NCBI GenBank assembly: GCA_013365325.1 | Contig: JABVXV010000054.1 | Coordinates: 230,347 to 294,346 of the forward strand | Length of the DNA: 64,000 nt | Source of the DNA: Dipetalonema caudispina | Taxonomy: Eukaryota; Nematoda; Chromadorea; Rhabditida; Onchocercidae | Direction of reading: 5' to 3' | Shown: positions 63,333 to 64,000 of the stretch, piece after piece | How positions within the stretch are numbered: position 1 is the first letter of the stretch | Layout: each line of letters starts with the position of its first letter | The notes under the pieces: model-generated | The model's database searches: none | The model's input: the letters and a program-made list of their open reading frames with translations, nothing else | Told to the model about the DNA's origin: nothing | Position numbers and translations under genes: made by a program

Positions 63333-64000
63333 TCAACTACCTACACTTGGTGAAAATAGTAAAGTGACTGCTTTACCGGTTGAATTAAAGAACGGCGAGA
63401 ATGCGTATGGTGAAAAGATCAGTGCAGCAGTATGTGCCGGCGAGAAAAAAGAGGGCGACAAGACAAATGGGCTTGCGACTAATGCGGTAAGTGTCGATGG
63501 TGAAAAGATGAAAGGGCTTAGAACAAATGGGCTCATAATAGCGGGTGAAAGTACAGATGGTGATAAGACAGCAGGTGAAAATACGCTGGGAGATAAGACA
63601 GCTGGTATTAAAGCTCCAGGACTTAAAATTTCAGGACTGAAGACAAGTGGTGATAAGACAACGGGAGAAAATGCGAGTGGTGACAAAACCAGCGGACTCA
63701 AGAGAGATGGGGACAGGAGCGTAGGGACAAACACATCCGGACTCAATAGAAGAGCGCCGAAAACTGATGGTGAAAAAAGGATTAGTGAAAATGCTACTGG
63801 TGACAAAACAGATGGTGTCGTGATTGGACTAAAAGAGATGTTGATAAAAGCTGAGGGAGTAAGTATGAATTGCCGTTTCCGGCGTATTTTCAATGAAGAA
63901 TGCATCTTAGCCATATCACGGATATCATTAAGGACATGACGGTGCATATCCTCTTCACTTAATGACATGAAAAAATCCAACGCTTTGCTGTTGTTTAGAG
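63333..64000 (-). CDS. MLT-10-like moulting-cycle protein, partial (5' end beyond right edge)
   Basis: The open frame enters from the right edge and ends at TGA 63333-63335. It first has a helical segment (SLSEEDMHRHVLNDIRDMAK), then a furin-like basic site (RRKRQ). About 190 residues follow of degenerate hydrophobic repeats with the core (F/L)SP every 5-10 residues (VLSPLVFSPEILSP and similar). This is the pattern of the nematode MLT-10/Moulting_cycle family, secreted cuticle-associated proteins needed for moulting (family knowledge). A donor-like GTAGGT near 63343 means the ORF may splice on instead of stopping. The periodic sequence also opens a 219-codon frame on the plus strand (63280-63939), which I treat as a shadow. 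No signal peptide is visible because the N-terminus is outside the window. Confidence 0.72.
   Translation of the reverse strand, partial: LNNSKALDFFMSLSEEDMHRHVLNDIRDMAKMHSSLKIRRKRQFILTPSAFINISFSPITTPSVLSPVAFSLILFSPSVFGALLLSPDVFVPTLLSPSLLSPLVLSPLAFSPVVLSPLVFSPEILSPGALIPAVLSPSVFSPAVLSPSVLSPAIMSPFVLSPFIFSPSTLTALVASPFVLSPSFFSPAHTAALIFSPYAFSPFFNSTGKAVTLLFSPSVGS

Noticed and set aside
63280..63939. 219-codon plus-strand ORF with Gly-Asp-Lys-Thr-like repeats
   Set aside because: It is the mirror of the (F/L)SP repeats on the minus strand, which match a known nematode family and carry an N-terminal helical part and a RRKRQ site.
1..64000. tRNA, rRNA, spliced-leader genes, CRISPR arrays or intact transposons
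   Set aside because: None was recognised by eye on either strand; CRISPR is not expected in a eukaryotic nuclear genome.

Overview
This window looks like nuclear DNA from a parasitic nematode, most likely a filarial-type (clade III) worm. The DNA is very AT-rich. Genes are cut into many short exons (about 40-250 bp) with GT...AG introns, and several proteins are nematode types: the UNC-60A form of ADF/cofilin, a moulting-cycle MLT-10-like SP-repeat protein, and a secreted two-repeat protein. The clade is an inference from base composition and protein types; no species was identified. I rebuilt the gene models by hand from splice signals and reading phase, so exon edges are predictions. Where I quote a full chain of exons, the phases close.

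Layout. 1-4383 (-): N-terminal WD40 half of ELP1 (Elongator), running off the left edge. 5109-7238 (+): VPS37 (ESCRT-I), divergent from ELP1. 8697-10283 (+): mitoribosomal protein L48. 12045-14434 (+): secreted protein with two tandem exon-pair repeats, with a possible further unit upstream at about 11.6 kb. 15707-16640 and 17200-18169 (-): two tandem 14-kDa phosphohistidine phosphatases (PHPT1/Janus family). 19641-23504 (-): complete UVSSA, the transcription-coupled repair scaffold. 24938-26038 (+): UNC-60A-type ADF/cofilin. 27869-32100 (+): chaperonin subunit CCT-eta. 32.1-38.3 kb is gene-poor and holds a 100-N gap flanked by a 121-bp exact duplication, an apparent assembly artefact. 38324-40498 (+): an unrecognised basic protein. 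41773-53197 (-): a complete Na+/Ca2+ exchanger of about 23 exons, with two phase 1-1 cassette-like exons in the regulatory loop. 53.2-63.3 kb is AT-rich and gene-poor, with hairpins and a few short ORFs. 63333-64000 (-): MLT-10-like protein, running off the right edge.

Most genes are housekeeping functions (tRNA modification, endosomal sorting, mitochondrial translation, DNA repair, actin turnover, protein folding, calcium extrusion) and do not form one pathway. UVSSA and the two PHPT genes lie head-to-tail on one strand, as do VPS37/MRPL48 and ADF/CCT7, so nematode-style operons are possible. I saw no convincing new multi-gene system. The most unusual items are the duplicated exon-pair secreted gene, the diverging PHPT pair, the exchanger cassette exons, the unrecognised gene at 38-40 kb, and several short uncharacterised ORFs.
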